Origin: Arthonia radiata
Lineage: Eukaryota > Ascomycota > Arthoniomycetes > Arthoniales > Arthoniaceae
Reading direction: 5' to 3'
DNA: 64,000 bases
Assembly (NCBI GenBank): GCA_002989075.1
Contig: PSQN01000004.1
Location: 1,240,001 to 1,304,000, forward strand
Shown: piece by piece, positions 63,496 to 64,000 of the stretch
Layout: the number at the start of each line of letters is the position of its first letter
Numbering within the stretch: position 1 is the stretch's first letter
Notes under the pieces: generated by a model
The model's database searches: none
Seen by the model: only the letters and a program-made list of their open reading frames with translations
Told to the model about the DNA's origin: nothing
Position numbers and translations under genes: made by a program

Positions 63496-64000
63496 GCGAG
63501 GCAAGGAAAATACCACGAGATCTGAGATTACGCGGAAGACAACAGAGAGGGTTAAGAGTCAATTTTGGGACGTGTACGCAGCACGAAGACGCTCTCGGAC
63601 GATCAAGGTCGACAAGTGAATTTCCCGAGAATGTATTGACAGACGGGACCATGGCCGCCGGAGACGAGTGGAGGCTACAGAGAAGCAGGGGAGTAGTAAG
63701 AAAATTCGAAACGAGGCTTGCACAGCCATCGTCTTCCTGTTGGCGCCGGTAAGGCGCTTAGTACACACACCTATTGTAGTTGATTTTACCTTGATGTAGA
63801 ACGGCAACGAGACACTTTGGGCTGCAGGCGCTTCGAGCCGTGCTCATTCTCATCGCTGCACATCGACTCGCCACTCTTACAAGAATAATCGCATGGTTCA
63901 ACATCTTGGCTCCTGCGGAGTTCAGAGGAGTTGCGGCTGCACATGGCAAGTGCTGGTGTCAATCGAGCAAAGTGGCTCTGTTGCGCTGTTGTCACCGGCA
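63496..64000. other. Right edge of the window, unresolved
   Basis: Minus-strand open frames include a signal-like piece (AVQASFRIFLLLPCFSVAS, start about 63729) and a Cys-containing frame (63786-63995). They may be 5' exons of the surface-protein gene, but I could not join them with confidence. Confidence 0.3.

Noticed and set aside
1-64000. Virus-like elements, LTR elements, CRISPR arrays, rRNA
   Set aside because: None was recognised by reading both strands. The only repeat-linked piece is the short helicase fragment near 23.8 kb.

Overview
This is a 64 kb piece of the nuclear genome of a filamentous ascomycete (Pezizomycotina). Genes are dense and mostly carry one to five short GT-AG introns of about 45-90 bases, with CTAAC/CTGAC-like branch sites. 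The set includes fungal families such as DUF3632, DUF6536, a CBM1 protein, a GH17 cell-wall glucanase and a fungal C2H2 factor. The class Dothideomycetes is my best guess from overall gene style, but that is inference. Almost everything looks like ordinary core genome. I saw no virus-like or LTR element, no rRNA and no CRISPR array.

Layout. 1-9 kb: the start of an unidentified gene, EFM5 (eEF1A methyltransferase), ribosomal protein uL14, a secreted CBM1 protein, a DUF3632 gene and a tRNA-Tyr gene. 9-25 kb: a C2H2 transcription factor, a DUF6536 membrane protein, an SDR oxidoreductase, NOP56 divergent from a DNAJC3-like ER co-chaperone, then a 2.4 kb gene-poor stretch holding an AT-rich helicase fragment. 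25-45 kb: an FMP25-like RCC1 protein, an Hrt3/Pof7-like F-box protein, a PAQR receptor, a methyltransferase, MOG1, MsrA, an ankyrin protein, a Ted1/Cdc1-like phosphoesterase, COX4, a small membrane protein, and a large protein with two cyclic-nucleotide domains plus F-box and LRRs. 45-64 kb: PNC1 nicotinamidase, a secreted propeller protein, a small gene with an apparent frameshift, an MTM1-like mitochondrial carrier, BUD20, mitochondrial aconitase, a GH17 glucanase, a GCNA-like SprT protease and a membrane-anchored surface protein whose frame contains a stop.

The outstanding observation is the tRNA-Tyr(GUA) gene at 8015-8229. Besides the usual anticodon-loop intron it carries two further inserts, one between tRNA positions 9 and 10 and one inside the D-loop. 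Both have spliceosomal (mRNA-type) intron signals. Removing them restores a complete acceptor stem, all the invariant D-arm bases and a consensus A box. A TATA-like motif sits about 34 bases upstream and a T5 terminator follows. An mRNA-type intron in a nuclear tRNA gene is not something I know to be described.

Several neighbours serve mitochondria (FMP25-like, COX4, MTM1-like, aconitase) or ribosome and nucleolar work (uL14, NOP56, BUD20, EFM5). They are scattered on both strands and do not form a cluster or operon. No secondary-metabolite cluster is visible.
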